A DNA stretch of 64,000 nucleotides from Melanocharis versteri (GCA_013397845.1 VZTG01003804.1:507896-571895); one strand, 5' to 3'; shown: positions 1-12,790, numbered from the stretch's first letter. The notes: a model not told the origin generated them from the sequence alone. Numbers and translations are program-made.

Positions 1-264
1 AACCACAGAATCATAGAATATCCTGAGTTGGAAGGGAAACACATGGATCATCAAAGTCCAGCTCCTGACCCTGGACAGGACACCCCAAGAGTCACACCAT
101 GTGCCTGAGAGCATTGTCCAAATGCTTCTAGAACTCTGCCAGGCTGGTGCTGTGATCACTTCCCTTGGGAGCTGTTCCACTGCCCAGCCACCCTCTGGGT
201 GAAAAAACTTTTTCTAACATCAAATTTAAAACATCCCTCAATGTAATATCTAACCTAACCTCCC
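1..264 (-). mobile_element. CR1 LINE 3' end, 5'-truncated
   Basis: Read on the minus strand this is the 3' end of a chicken-repeat-1 type non-LTR retrotransposon. The plus strand opens with the complement of the CR1 tail (CAGAATCATAGAATATCCTG), followed by the conserved block GTCCAGCTCCTGACCCTGGA and then the complement of the CR1 segment that encodes the end of ORF2 (around 160-262). The match stops abruptly near 264, where ERVL-type LTR sequence begins. 5' truncation is usual for CR1 because reverse transcription starts at the 3' end. The copy is diverged and has no intact frame. It resembles the CR1-J subfamily, but the subfamily call is from memory. Confidence 0.9.
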
Positions 265-850
265 CAGCATGGATCCCTTTTGTGGGGTCACAAGTCCTGA
301 CAGCAAACCTGCTCCAGCATGGGCTCCTGCCTCCACAGATCCACATATCCTGCCAGGAGCTTACTCCAGCACAAGCATCACATAGAGTTACAGCCTCCTT
401 CAGGAAGCTACCAGCTCCAGCATGGGGTTCTTCAGGGGCCACACATCAGTCCCTGCTTCCTTGTGGACCCCCACGGGCTGCAGAGGCACAGCTGCCTCAC
501 CACAGTCTGCACCATGGGCTGCAGGAGAATCTCTGCTCTGGTGCCTGGAGCACCTCCTGCCCCTCCTTCTGCACTGACCTTGGATCTGCAGGGATGTTCC
601 TCTCGCATATCCTCATCCCTCTCCCTGGCTGCTGTAGATCAGAATTTATTTTTTTTTCTCTTCTTAAACATGTTATCTCAGAGGCACTACCACCATGTCT
701 GATGAGCTTGGCCTTGGCCAGTGGTTGGTCCATCTTGGAGCCAGCTGGCACTGGCTCTGTTGGACATGGAGGAAGCTTCCTGCAGCTTCTCACAGAAGCC
801 TCTCCTGTAGATCCATGGCCACCAAAACCCTGCCATGCAAACATGATGCA
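265..850 (-). mobile_element. ERVL-type solo LTR, 5' portion only
   Basis: On the minus strand this begins near 850 with TGCATCATGTTTGCATGG and runs through a GC-rich body built from imperfect repeats of the kind CATGCTGGAGCAG. It belongs to the same family as the LTRs at 32825-33840 and 38480-39412: all three share the 5' segment with a GAAGCTTCC block, the interior 'GGAGGTGCTCCAGGCACC' block and the 'CCCATGGTG' blocks. Only the first 580 bp or so is present. The polyadenylation and 3' segment is missing because the element is interrupted at 264 by a CR1 in the same orientation, so the rest may lie to the left of the window. Several open frames cross this GC-rich body; none resembles a retroviral protein, and they are explained by low stop-codon density. 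Confidence 0.8.
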
Positions 851-3800
851 GACTGCCAGCTCTTCAGATCTAACCAAGGGTTTCCAAGCTCAGTATCACT
901 ATACAAATGTCTCCTTTGAGATCTGTTTAGAGAAAACTTCATGCTGAATGCAAGATAGGTGCCAAAAATCTCTTCCAGGGACTGTAAGTGACTCTAATTT
1001 AAAATTAATCTTCCTTCAAAGAAAATTTAACAATTCCCATTCATCACATCTGTGTTCATAATGACATATTAAGTTATCATAGATTAATCTTCCCCATTGA
1101 AGACTCTTGATTGGATTTTAAATTATTTTTTCCATAGCATATTTTGTAGACTTTAAGGAATTTATTTCAATTTTTGTGAAATCGTCACATAAGAGAAAGA
1201 AAGAAGAAGGACACTCATGATGAGTCACAGTCTTCCTAGTTATTTAAGATTGTGGGTGAACAAAAATCTTATTGCAGTAAATGCCAAAGAAAGTACCATG
1301 GAAGCCCGACTCACGCTTGTAATGGAAATTTAAAATCAGAGTGCTGGAGCAGAAACCACCATAATAAAATGCCAGAAACGCTAACATTCAAAATTATTTA
1401 GGTTTTTTTTTTCAGATAAAAAACGTGCACTAGTAATACGATAACAAACTAAGTAGTTCACTGCCACAACGATTTCTTTTGATTTATCTCAAAATTTGCA
1501 ACAAATACAGTTACGAACACATTCCAGCAATGTTTTATTCAGAGCTATGTACAACCAGCAGGAATCACAGTGTTTTGAGTATTCATGCATTATTGGATGG
1601 GCATTCACCATGCATCTAAGTCTTTGCTTGTTTCACTGAACCTTTGTGTGTTGAAATATTCCTGTCAAATATGAGGAAAGTGGTAACCATAATAAGGTCT
1701 TCAAACAAGATGAGTCTTGTTTATTGTTTAGTAAAGCAGAGTAAATTGAGAGCAATGTCTTTCTCCGTGAGAGAGCTTGAGTGCTGTTGAAAGGAGGACC
1801 GAAAAACAAGCATGTCAACAATAAGAGCTATGTTCACAAAAGGATTTGCATCACACAAGTTTAATATTTAGTTCTCTTGTGTTCATACTCTGGCTGATAA
1901 ACATCAAAGGCTAGATTACTTCCACAAATGAGAAAAAAATAGTAGCTTTCCTGAGATTCCATTTTAAATGTACTTTTAGAAAACAGTGGAGAATGAAAAG
2001 AAAGTTAATTTTGTCAATTTTCTGATTGGAAAGCTTCTGATAAATGCCTCACCATGAACCAGTCTCCCTGCAAGGTTGTTCAAACTCTTTTGATGTACAT
2101 TAGAACACCTTCCTTGCTAGAGCATAGTCCCCTCCTCTTTTCACTTTAATGGTCTGTGTGCACAAACACATTGTGATTCGTGGTCCACATGGAGTCTCTG
2201 TCCTGTTTTCCCACATTCCATTTCTAATTTTCCTGTAGAACTGAATGCAAAACCTTAGCTCTCAATAATGTGACTTAAGCCTTGACCCCATAAAAATCTG
2301 TGGACTGCTGACCTGCAACCTAAATAGCTAAAATTGGTGCCGTTTCACTGAACCAATGGAATTTATTCTACGTATGGATTTTCTCTATCCATGAGGTGCT
2401 AAACGCTATAAATGTCGAGAGTTATCTTTCCAGCCTCAAAGACTTAGTCGAAACCTCCAGGCCAAGTCTTACAATGCTTCTGCTTATAGCTTAAAGGTAA
2501 ATGTGTGAGAGAAAAGACACCTTAAAAATGAATGGTTTAATATACAGATTGTTTTAAGGCTGTGTAACATTGATCAATATCCTCCAGAAGAAAACCGAAG
2601 CTTACACACTCAAGGTGAGACTTATCTACAGCGAATTACTATGATCTTTAAAACAAAGAAAAGAGAAACATGCTGCTTGATTTTCAGTAGCAAGGTGTTC
2701 AGCCAGGAAATGAAACTAAAAAAAAGATATTGTCAAGGTAACTTAATAAAAATTCAATTCAGAGCACTTGTCCACCTAATAATGATATTCCAAATTATTT
2801 TGTGATACAAATATTCATTTCAGTCAAAATAATTTGCAGAAAATAAATATCAATGAAGAAATTAATACACAGAATATAATAATGAGAACCCAGACAGGCC
2901 AAGGAAAATATTAACAAGGTGGATAACCCAAGTAGCAATGTATTTTGCATTGTGTAATGGGATTGTAGTATTCATTTTTTTGTATTTGTGCTTAAAGCTG
3001 GAGGAGGGGGATGGGAGAAAAAAAGAGCAATGAGAATCAGAAATACGCAAAGTAAAATAATTGGACTTATTCAGCCGACAATAAAGAGCACTGAATAAAG
3101 TATAGCACAGCCTTCACCTATTAGAAAAGCTACTGCAGAAGGGCAGGAGCAGTTTGTTCTCCATGCCCAGGGAGGATAGGAGAAAAATTAATGGGTTTAA
3201 ACTGCAATGAGGAGGATTGGATAGACACATGAGGAAACTTTATAAGAGTGAGGACAGTGGAGTACAGCATCAGACTGCCACAAGCAGCTGTGCAGTCCAG
3301 ATGACTGGAGCTCTCTAATTCCTCCTTTGAAGCGCATCTGCAAGGAATGACACAGACACTGCTGATCTTGCTTTAGGACACAGTGATAAAGTAGATGACC
3401 TCAACCTGCTTGGGATCTGAGTGGGTCTGTGAGAGACATAGTACATCAACTAATTACCACTTGTAAAGTTTAGGAATGTCCAGGGGACGTTGCATTGAAA
3501 AGGAACACTTTTCAGGTTCAAGAATGAGTGGTTTTCCCTGAGTTATATGTTAACAATCACCAGGAAAAAATTTGAGAAACAGAAAAGGTCTAATGTTCCC
3601 AATTCCCACTGTAGTTGGGGACAACAGTCCTGTTGATCTCAAGGTAAAAAGATTAGGAACAAGCAAAGAGTAATACACCATGGGCTCAAAGCTGTAAATT
3701 ATTAATATAAAATGTTTCCAGTGCCTCCTGAAACACATTCTGAAAATACACCAAATCTTATTATTTTCATAGTGACAGCCTACAAGAATGAATTCTCTGA

Positions 3801-4468
3801 GTGCTGTGCTAGAGCTTTAGTGAATATAATACACAAAACTACACTTGAGGGAAAATTCTTATCTTACATATTTTGGAAATGCCACTGAAAATCTAAGATA
3901 GATAGATAGATAGAACATCCAGTTAAAGGAGTAGTATTTTCCTGTCATCTGATTTCAGTGTTCCCAGTTCCCACTTTATCTGTATTATTTGCCCTGCATT
4001 TACAATCTTCAATCTCTCTTTGAACCATAATCCTTTCTAGCCTGCTGGGCCCTAGCCCTTAGGTGTAAATGTTACTGTCAAAGTGGTCATGTGTAGAGAA
4101 ATACAGAGGTTTATGGAAGAGTCACTTTTTAAAAGAAGACTGAGAAATATGCACTAAAAGAGTTATAAACAGGCAAAACAGAGCAGAGAGAGAAATCAAT
4201 AAATGACAGTGAGCTGGTTTTTTGTCTCACGGCACACTTCTCTTTGCTGGAGAAATTCAAGTCTCTAGAGCCCTTTGCTGTCCTAGACTGAGACTAATGG
4301 CATGAGAGAATCTGCCCTTCACAAAAGCCATCTGGGACCGAAGCACACTGGGGCAAACTGTGCACAGCAGTCTGGGAGAGGGATAGCCACAGCAAGCGAG
4401 GACTGGACTGGAGAACACTCTTCTCTCTTCCGTGATTGTGCAGTCTGACTGATAAGCCAACCAAATTG
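851..4468. other. Single-copy AT-rich non-coding DNA
   Basis: No gene, recognisable repeat family or RNA gene was seen. Open frames are at most about 60 codons and unrelated to known proteins. The only tandem repeat is the short GATA run at 3896-3914. Confidence 0.6.
3896..3914. repeat. Short (GATA)n microsatellite
   Basis: Four to five perfect tandem copies of GATA occur in otherwise non-repetitive sequence. The tract is short and probably only mildly polymorphic. Confidence 0.8.
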
Positions 4469-4473
4469 GGTAT
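4469..4473. repeat. Target-site duplication, left copy (GGTAT)
   Basis: GGTAT immediately precedes the TG terminus of the compact LTR and is repeated exactly at 4770-4774, directly after its CA terminus. This is the expected footprint of retroviral integration with a 5-bp stagger. Confidence 0.75.
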
Positions 4474-4769
4474 TGTGGGTCCTAGAAAATGGGGCAGGAC
4501 AGACTCCAGTGCAGACCGAAAGGATTTATTAAATCAGCTGCAACTGTGCAAATATAGTTATACTGATCTGAGTCCCAGGTTTTTATAAGGAAGTATAAAT
4601 ACATTGAAGTTGGCCAGCCCTTGCCTAGAGAGTGATCGGTCATGAGTTAAAACCAGAAGCAAATCTATCACCTGTTTTAATCACCTAATTTTTCCACAGA
4701 CCATATAATTTACTGTTACATTGTTCCGAGTCTATTTATGTTAGTTTATCAAAGCATGTTTACTAGACA
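4474..4769 (-). mobile_element. Compact ERV solo LTR, 296 bp, with perfect 5-bp target duplication
   Basis: The segment begins TGTGGGTCC and ends TACTAGACA on the plus strand, so both ends carry the TG...CA termini of an LTR. It is flanked by identical GGTAT copies. Signals place it on the minus strand: a TATA box (CTTATAAAAACC) at about 4580-4590, then an AATAAA polyadenylation signal at 4525-4530 some 55 bases downstream, then a short U5 ending GGACCCACA. The order U3, TATA, AATAAA, U5 in under 300 bp fits a compact avian endogenous retrovirus LTR. No internal retroviral sequence flanks it, so it is a solo LTR left by recombination between two LTRs. The family was not identified; the call rests on structure rather than on recognising the sequence. 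Confidence 0.75.
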
Positions 4770-4774
4770 GGTAT
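4770..4774. repeat. Target-site duplication, right copy (GGTAT)
   Basis: Exact second copy of the pentamer at 4469-4473, directly after the CA terminus of the LTR. Confidence 0.75.
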
Positions 4775-5358
4775 GCAGTTTCATTTGAAGACAAAAGAAA
4801 CAAAGAAATCCATCACTGCTTGTTGTTTTATTTCCTCTCCATCCCTGCAAATGCTTGATTATCCCATAGTTAAAAATCTGTGTCGTATTTCTCCTTTGAA
4901 TTGTTCTAGCTCTAGCTTCCAATGGTTTTCATTCTTGCAATATCTTTTTTCCAAAAGATTGAAGAGCCAATTAGTATCTGCTATTTTCCTCCCCTGAAGA
5001 TCTTTATACACCTTAATTAAGTCATTGTTCAATCTACTTTTGATAAGTTACACATATTGATTTCTCACTGGAAAGCATTTTCTTTACTCATCAAAAGATT
5101 TTACAGCTCTCCAATCAGATTTTCCTTGTGAAAAAATATGGCAAGTACAGTGGAAACCAGCAAGAAGAAATTCCAGCTCTGAAACCTTATGACAAAGTTT
5201 CCTCATTCGCCATCCTGGAATCTTTAGTCAACTATTTGCCATTTTCCCTCTATTTCTAGCTAGGTTGGATCAAACAGTGTTCTGAAACATCATTTCAAAT
5301 GCCGATGATTAATATTAGTCAATGGCCAGAGTGGTATTTGGCAATATATCACTGAGTG

Positions 5359-5406
5359 CTCTAACTTCACAAGTAGTTGATCTACTACTTGTGAAGGACA
5401 TTAGAG
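5359..5406. repeat. Strong inverted repeat / hairpin
   Basis: The 13-base arm CTTCACAAGTAGT (5365-5377) is followed by a 6-base loop and its exact reverse complement ACTACTTGTGAAG (5384-5396). The stem can extend by six further pairs: CTCTAA (5359-5364) with TTAGAG (5401-5406), across a 4-base bulge GACA on the 3' side. It lies in AT-rich single-copy sequence with no element boundary nearby. Its role is unknown. It is shorter than a usual pre-microRNA and is not next to a gene, so it may simply be a chance or slippage-derived palindrome. Confidence 0.7.
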
Positions 5407-8400
5407 GGCTAATGTTTAATATCATCACTGACAGTTCTTCATGAGTTGGGCCACTGAATTGTATCATGGTGTGAGATAAAACAAGTTCTATTTCTCCACC
5501 TCTTCATTCTCTATAAGTCCTCTGAGTTAATAATATAAATAATAAATGGAATTTGCTCCTAAACCTGCACGACAATGTCATAGGATTGTCAGTTTTAATT
5601 CTTGGGAGGATTAAAAGGGACATTTATGCTTTTCACTGTGGATACCATATTTAACCTGCTTAGATTCCTAATGAGTGTGATTCAGTGCAGGAACTTAACT
5701 TTGGTGTCAAAGATTAAGGTTTTCTGGGAGAGGAAGCTATAAACTAGGAAATATCCTAAGTGTTATTTAATATGCCCACACTTTTTCTGCTCACACTATC
5801 ACAAATGGAAAGCAGCAAATAGAAGAGCATCAAAAAGGAATGACCAATGCTTAGGTAGCTTCTCAAAAAAAAAAAAAAGTCATCATATGATACAAACTTA
5901 CTATAATTAGAAAGTTTGAATAGCCCCTTTTACTTTTGCACCCATCAGGAAAATTTTTCAAGGAACATTTTACCTGAAACTCCGTGAACTCCAGTTTACC
6001 CTTTGTGATTCAATCTGATGAAAAAATGGTAGACAGAAAGGAGTCATTTAGTATTAGATGAAAAAATTATTTAGTATTATCTGAAAGTAAATTATGCTGC
6101 TGGGAAAAAAAAAAAAGACCTGCTTCTCAACTCTATGAGATAAGAGACCTCTGGGCATAAAAATTACATCAGTAGAGCAAACTTGCCCAGGTAAATTGAA
6201 GATATGCATTAAAAACACATCTCAACATAATGAACGGCCAATATGGTCCATGGAGAAGGAACCAAAGACATCCAAGATCTCTGCCTTGCCCTTGTTCAAT
6301 GTGCCAAGCCAGGTCCTGTTGGTGCCACAGTGCTAGAACTAGTCAGCTGCTGCTGGCCCCAGAAAGGCAGAGATGAAGGGAAACAGACTGATGGAAGCTA
6401 GAAGACTACAAGGCACTGTTGTCTAGCAACCAGAATTATACCAGACCATTGATCATATGTGTGGGCATTGCATTTATTCTTTGAGAACCTTTTATTCTTC
6501 CAAAGAATTTGTAATTTCTTATCACTTCATAAATGCTGAGAATCATGTTGTGTGAAGTAAACATTATTTCAGTCAGTAGAAACAAATAATAAAATGTTTG
6601 AGGAGTCCCATTATAATGGTGTCAGAACAGGCACAGTTTTGTCTGTGGCACAGATGACACGGGTTAAGACTGAACATCTGCATGTCTCATATCTGATGTT
6701 ACAGTAACTCAAAGAATCCCTCAAGCATTATCAGAACAGATCTCTTGTCATTCAGATGACTACCAAAAAGATATTTTGGAAGCATTAAAGAAAAACTGCA
6801 AATTTAGTTATAAAATAATGCTGACAGACTTAGTAAGTAAAAATTTATACCCAGATTTTCCAAAGCATTGAAATTAAACAGCAAATTGTATTGTGTTATG
6901 TTCTCATGCCTACATTTCATAAAAAATTCTATGGAAGTACTAAGAAAACTAATAATCTCAAATGAAACACACAGTGTTGGCTCACCTTATGCACATGCTT
7001 GAAATAAAACATTGAAATGCTATCCTAAATCAATGTGCTCTTTTAAATGGAGTCTTCCAAAAATCAACAAAAGACATGCTGTGGTCAATACACACGGGGC
7101 ACTTCATTACTCATTTCCATGTACGTCTGTATGTATTCCTCAGTGAGTTATCACTTTGTTCATTTTGTTATTGTTTTTTAGGTATTGTGTAAGCCTGGGA
7201 AGAATTCTCCTAGGATATCTGTGCAGACCTATGCTCATACAAACAGACACACCATATATTGATCCACGTTAAAAAAAAACAGCTTTCTTACTGGAAGACT
7301 ATTCCAGAATATCTACCTTCCTTCAGACCAAATCTCCAGTGCTCATATACAAAGCATGCTCAAATTATATTATATTGATTGCCTTTCTTTTAAGGGATTC
7401 AGTTTAGTCGCCTGTATCCCATGAAATTTCTTATCAGGTTGGTAAATGAATACTGTGGGTGTCTCCTCATGCATCATTAGAAACCCTTTCCAGTAGCTCA
7501 AGGCAGTAATTAGAAAGACACAAGAAGAAATTCATTTATTCTCAAGCACAATGAGTCAGATATAGGGATATACACAACATACTTACATTTTCTTTTAAGA
7601 TACATGATTGTTGTAAAAAAAATATATAAGACTCAATCATTTCAGTTTTAATCAGGATCACGTAAAGTGTAATTCTCAACCCAGAGGTTGAGCAATCCAT
7701 GATCGAGCCTTGGTTTCATGCAGCTGTATGATCTTGACTCAGTTTTACCAAGGAAATTGTGAAAAGGTGTGACAAAAGCACATGAGCTAAATCCATGCAA
7801 GATAAGAAAAGCAAAAATACAGACAGAAATGTAATAGATAAGATTCTAACAGTAAACACCTTGAGGGTTTTGGAGGAAGAATAGCTGATAAGGAAAGATG
7901 AATTTTCCTATAAGGTAAGGTGATGAGAGATGAGTAGGAAGGAAGCTAAAGATTCTGTAGGATGGCAGCTTCAAAACATCAAGGATCAGAGCCTTCCACG
8001 GACTAACAAAGACAACTTCTTCCTGACTGATTAATAGCTGACTGCACCGGTGTCTCTCCAGGCATGTGAGTGTAAACTGGTCCTTCTGGCCTGCTGGACC
8101 TGGCTGCCTCTTTGAATTAACCAGCAAATTAAAAATCAACATGCATTCTGTGTCCATTCTCCCGCAGATTCTCTGTGCATTTAACAAATGTCACCTGAAT
8201 TACATGGCCCAGAAAGGAAGAATTACCAGGAGGCTTCACTGCTGCAACTGGTCCAAGCTTTGCTGGGTCAGCACCACAGGCTAGCCACAGCTTGTCTTTA
8301 TCTCACCTACCTTCTACTGAGTAGAAAACATCTCTTCACTTCTTGAGGTTTGAATACTACATTCCCTGTGTCCATAGCAGAGATGATATAATGTAATAAC

Positions 8401-11400
8401 AGATGGGAAAAACTGAAGCCTATTTCTTTTACTTTTGAAGCAAATAGGCAAATATTAAGGTGAGAAGTGAGACTTCAGGCAGGAACCCAAATTTCTCCTT
8501 TACATCACAGCTTTTTTCCTGTGGACCATTTCTCACCTTACAGCTTCCATAAACCTACTCAACATCAGTACTTCATGAGCAGAGAACAAGATGTGATACC
8601 TGAAGTTCTGAGTTTTCCCATTTTTTTCCTAATGTCTTGAGCAATTTCTAACTATGTCAGCATTCTCCTAAACAAGATAGAGCAGTAAAGGACTGGGTTT
8701 TAATTCAAAACATGATCCTATTGAACACATCACAGTAGATGACCACAGACATTATTGGCAAAAAACTTATTTGTTAGAGCCTAATCTCTGATTAACAGCT
8801 TTCCCTGGCTCAATTTTGCATTCATATGGGGTCATTCTGCTGAGATGAAAAGTGCATTTAAAGCTCTTTCTCATTCTTTTCTGAGCAAAATATGACCTAG
8901 ATACCAAGCCTATCACAGCCTAATAGAAATAGCTTGACAATCACCAAACTCATTTAACTGTGCACATTTTCTGTGTATCTTTTCAGCTTTTTGAGACATG
9001 TTTAGAAGGCTCAAGGTGGGATGCTGCATGCGAAACCTAGGTATTTACAAAAAGGTGATAATATAAATTTATTGAATTTGCACTTTTTGTCCTTAGTGAA
9101 GTATGTTGTAAAATCCCTATGCTACATTTTACTCAAGGGTCATAAAGACTTACCATGAATCAAATTTTGCAGCATATTTTTGATATACAGATATATTATA
9201 TGCCCCATTTTATGGATGTGCAAATACTCATAGGAAAGTAATATGATTTCTCAAGTGCCACAGTGCCAGGTAGGATTTCTCTCATTTAATATTATCTGCC
9301 TGTGGGTCAAGTCTAGCCAGATTGTCTCCGTGACCTTTATCGCTAAAAGACACATTTGTCCAGAGAATGATGCATCTCACCTCTCTTCCACCTTACATTA
9401 TTCCGCCTTTCCACCTTAAACATTTGTCTTAGGCTGACATAGATCACCTCATGGATGAAGCCACTCCTTTCCATTTGTTACAGAGGGAACTTGACAACTA
9501 GCTCAGACTTGACAGCTTTTAGACAGATAAGGTTAGACAGCTATATTATTAATATTAGGTGATATGGAGACCACCTTTAGTGACAAATAGAAGCTGGACT
9601 CATCAGTTTCTTTCCCTGTCTTGATTTACAATATCTGGATTGAATATATTGCAGGTCTGTGGCACTTACTACCTTTTGGAATGTGTTATCTTCCTTGTTT
9701 ATGCAAAGACCGTTACTAACAGCAACAGCAAAACCCAACCAAACACCCATTCCAGCAAATTATTATAGGATTTCTTCAGCAAAATTGAACGTTATGCTGA
9801 TTTACACTTCTTGAGCATCTTGTCCTTTTAGAATAACTATCAAGTAACAAGGGAGTTAATAAAAATAATTTTCTTGAGTAAAGCTTCTTGAGTACTATGG
9901 CTCTTTAAATGCTAAACTCCCTGTACCTGAAGCACTTACGCATGTAAAACAAGACTGGAAATACACTACAAAAACTTTCAGGATCTCTCTATCTATTTGT
10001 AGTTTGGGGTTGGGTCTGGATTTGTTGTTGGGTTCTTTTTTCGATGAAGTAGTACTAGTAGTAGGTGCCTGCAGTGAATTGATTGTCTTTTAACATCTCT
10101 GAGCTCCACAAAAGAAAGGAGCAGAAATAATCATAAAAGGTTTGAGAAAAAAACAACATTGGATTTTAAATGGCACCATGTTTTTATTTAGACATCAGAA
10201 CCTGGCACAGTGTAATTAAAGACAGAGACACATCCATGTTTATTCTCTGGTGCCGAACTCCTTTCCAGGAGACAGATCACTAAGAAAATTACTCAGAATG
10301 ATTTGCAGAGAATGCAGATATTAATCAGAGATTGAATTCTCAACAAGCGATGAAGTCCTACAAGTATCAAAAACTCCAAAAACAGTCACACAATTACTGA
10401 AATTGAAGAGCAAGTTATATCTGTGGCTTGGGAGTGGACCCTTCTACTGTGAGCGACACTGTGATACTAAAGAAAATGAGGTATAAATGATGGCAGTGCT
10501 CCTGCAGTTCACAGAAGCAAGTAATGAATGATTTTTCTGTCTGTTAGAAATAAGCTGGGACTTAAAAATTACTTGAGTGGTTTGACCTGTCTGACACTGT
10601 GACCCGGGGAAGTTGAGAATAATTTTGGAAAACTTCCAGCTATTCTTTAGCTTTGGGAAGCTTCAGTAAGTACTTAGATAGTATGAAATAAACACAAATC
10701 AAAATTTATTCAGTGCCCACTACCCATTTTGTACTTGCCTTTCAACAGCCTCAGAAGGCTGGTGGCAAATTACCTCTGTCCTGGGACAAGATAGAAAAAA
10801 AAACAAATGGCACATGGTTAATACTGGCATCTGTTTTGCTTGTTCCAGCCATACTGGCTTTACTCTAGAGATATTTGTAAATGGCAATCAAGTGATTAAC
10901 TCTGCAGTGGCTGTTACTTTCAGAGAATAGTAATGGCAACAGCTTCAGTCAAGGCACTGTAGTCTCTGTAGCCTCTGATTTTCTCTGCAAACGTAACTGA
11001 GAGAAAAAAATTGGCTTGCCTTTTTGTGATTTTCATTAAATATTCCCTAAACAAAAAGGAGAACGATCATGAGAGACCTGTTTGGCAAAGTGCTGGTAGC
11101 AGTAGAAGTAATTTTTTCTAATATGAAAAATGAATACTTTTCAAAAGCCTTTTAAAGTATAAAGATAGATTTTTCTTGGTAATATGTTTAGTGTCAGGGC
11201 CTCTATCATACTCTCAGGGTCAGGTTCTCCCATTTATGAGTCCTTTGCCATTTTCCCCTCAGAACCAGACCAAGCTATTTGTTTTACCAGATGGACAGAT
11301 GAGGGGAGAGGCCTGTTTTTATCCACGGCCGGAGACTCTACTACGCTTCCTCTCTTACTCTGTTGCTGTGAGGTGACAGACACTGTTAGAACACAGACTG

Positions 11401-11964
11401 TGCATCCTGTGACTAATTTATACCAGTGTCAAAATGCTTTGTAGTAACATTTAGTGAAGTTCCAAGGAAAGAATATGCAGCCAAATTTTACACTACTAAC
11501 TCAGTCTAAAAACAAGAAAAGGAATGGCTCTATTTTTCTTCACATTTTCTTAGATAAGACTGTCCAGGCGGTCAACCAGATATATGCACAAGGAGTATTT
11601 AAGCATTAATATGTTACGCCCTTCAGAGGATTAAAATTACAATAAATGAGCCAATTTTCAATCACCTCTTCTCCACTGTTCTCTTGTGAGCATTCTGTCA
11701 CCAAGAGTGTCAGTATGGTAAAAACATCAAGTACAGGTAAATCTGGAGCCTCCTGCTCCTCAAGACAGAAAGTGTGATAGAAATGGTTCTGTCTCAAATT
11801 TATCTACTCTGTCTTATATTAGATGAAGAGCACACTGGTAACACAATAAGAATGGCAAAGTGTGCTACACATTTAGGCTCACACTGTAATAGAGATATAT
11901 TTGTAGATGTTTGCTTTTTTGGAACTGATTATTTCCTATGTAACTCTTCTGTAAGTCTATTAAA
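5407..11964. other. Single-copy AT-rich non-coding DNA
   Basis: No gene or repeat family was recognised over about 6.5 kb. Short A-runs occur at 5866-5878 and 6104-6115. The sub-block 8020-8240 has a more even base composition and could be a conserved non-coding element, but this cannot be tested from one sequence. Confidence 0.55.
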
Positions 11965-12190
11965 TTAAACTGTTAGATTGGCTATTAGGAAAAATTTCTT
12001 CTTTAAGAGGGCTTTGATGCACTGGAAGCAGTTGCCCAGAGAAGTGTTTGTGTTGCTGTTTCTGGAGGTATTTAAAAAACGTGTTAACGCGGCTCTAAGG
12101 GATATAGTTTAGTGATGGAGTTGATAGTGTTAGGGTAACAATTGGACTTGATGATCTTGAAGGTTTTTTCCAACCTAAATGATTCTATGA
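11965..12190 (+). mobile_element. CR1 LINE 3' end, short 5'-truncated copy
   Basis: This is the classic CR1 3' terminal segment: ATTAGGAAAAATTTCTTC, then a diverged form of the 'ACTGGAACAGGCTGCCCAG' block (around 12020-12042), then GGACTTGATGATCTTGAAGG, then the tail CCAACCTAAATGATTCTATGA ending at 12190. Only about 225 bp were copied. It includes the last codons of ORF2, now broken by substitutions, and the 3' untranslated region that CR1 reverse transcriptase recognises. Confidence 0.93.
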
Positions 12191-12394
12191 CTTTATACCA
12201 AGCAGCGTCTTCCAACATCCAAACACCAAACATCCAAACATCCATCCACCTTTGCCCACTTGCAACAGCCACTACTAACAATAGCACTGTGTTCCCTCTA
12301 TCATTCCCTTCCAAAGTACTTGTAGATATGCTCATGTGTACATTTGAGTACACAACATTTAGACCAGAAATGCTAATTTTAGTTATGTATTTTT

Positions 12395-12790
12395 TGTCAT
12401 GGCTTAACCCCCGATAATTTCATACAGCCCCTCTCACTCTTCCCCACAGTGGTGTGGGGAACACGATTAGAAGGCTAAAAGTAAGAAAAATCATAGGCTT
12501 AGATAAATACACTTAATAGGTAAAGCAAAAGCCACATGCACAAGCAAAGCAAAACAAGGAATTCTTTCACTGCTTCCCGTGGCCAGGCAGGTGTTCAGCC
12601 ATCCCCAGGACAGCAGGGCATCATGCAGAATGGCAACTTGGGTAGAAAAACACCATCACTCCAAATAAACTGGGAACATCTCTTCTTCTACAAATTTATA
12701 TGCTGATCATGGTGACATGCGGTCTGGAATATTCCTTTGGTCAGCTGTCCTGGCTGTGCTCCCCCTTTTCATGTTAACTTCTCACATGCA
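12395..12790 (-). mobile_element. ERV LTR, truncated at its 5' side
   Basis: The plus strand starts TGTCATGGCTTAACCCC, the complement of an avian LTR 3' end (GGGGTTAAGCCATGACA). It continues through blocks I recognise from this family: GGTAAAGCAAAAGCC (12521-12535), AAGCAAAGCAAAACAAGGAATTC and CAGGCAGGTGTTCAGCCATCC. A TATA-like ATATAAAT is present on the minus strand near 12695-12702. Recognisable sequence fades near 12790, so the first part of U3 (the TGTCCTGGTTTTGGCTGGGA end seen at 35181) is missing or too diverged. There are no flanking proviral genes. The copy at 63051-63405 is the same family and orientation. Confidence 0.8.

Noticed and set aside
165..947. 260-codon plus-strand open frame at the left edge
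   Set aside because: It runs through a minus-strand CR1 and a GC-rich ERVL-type LTR. The sequence is explained by those elements and the translation resembles no protein family.
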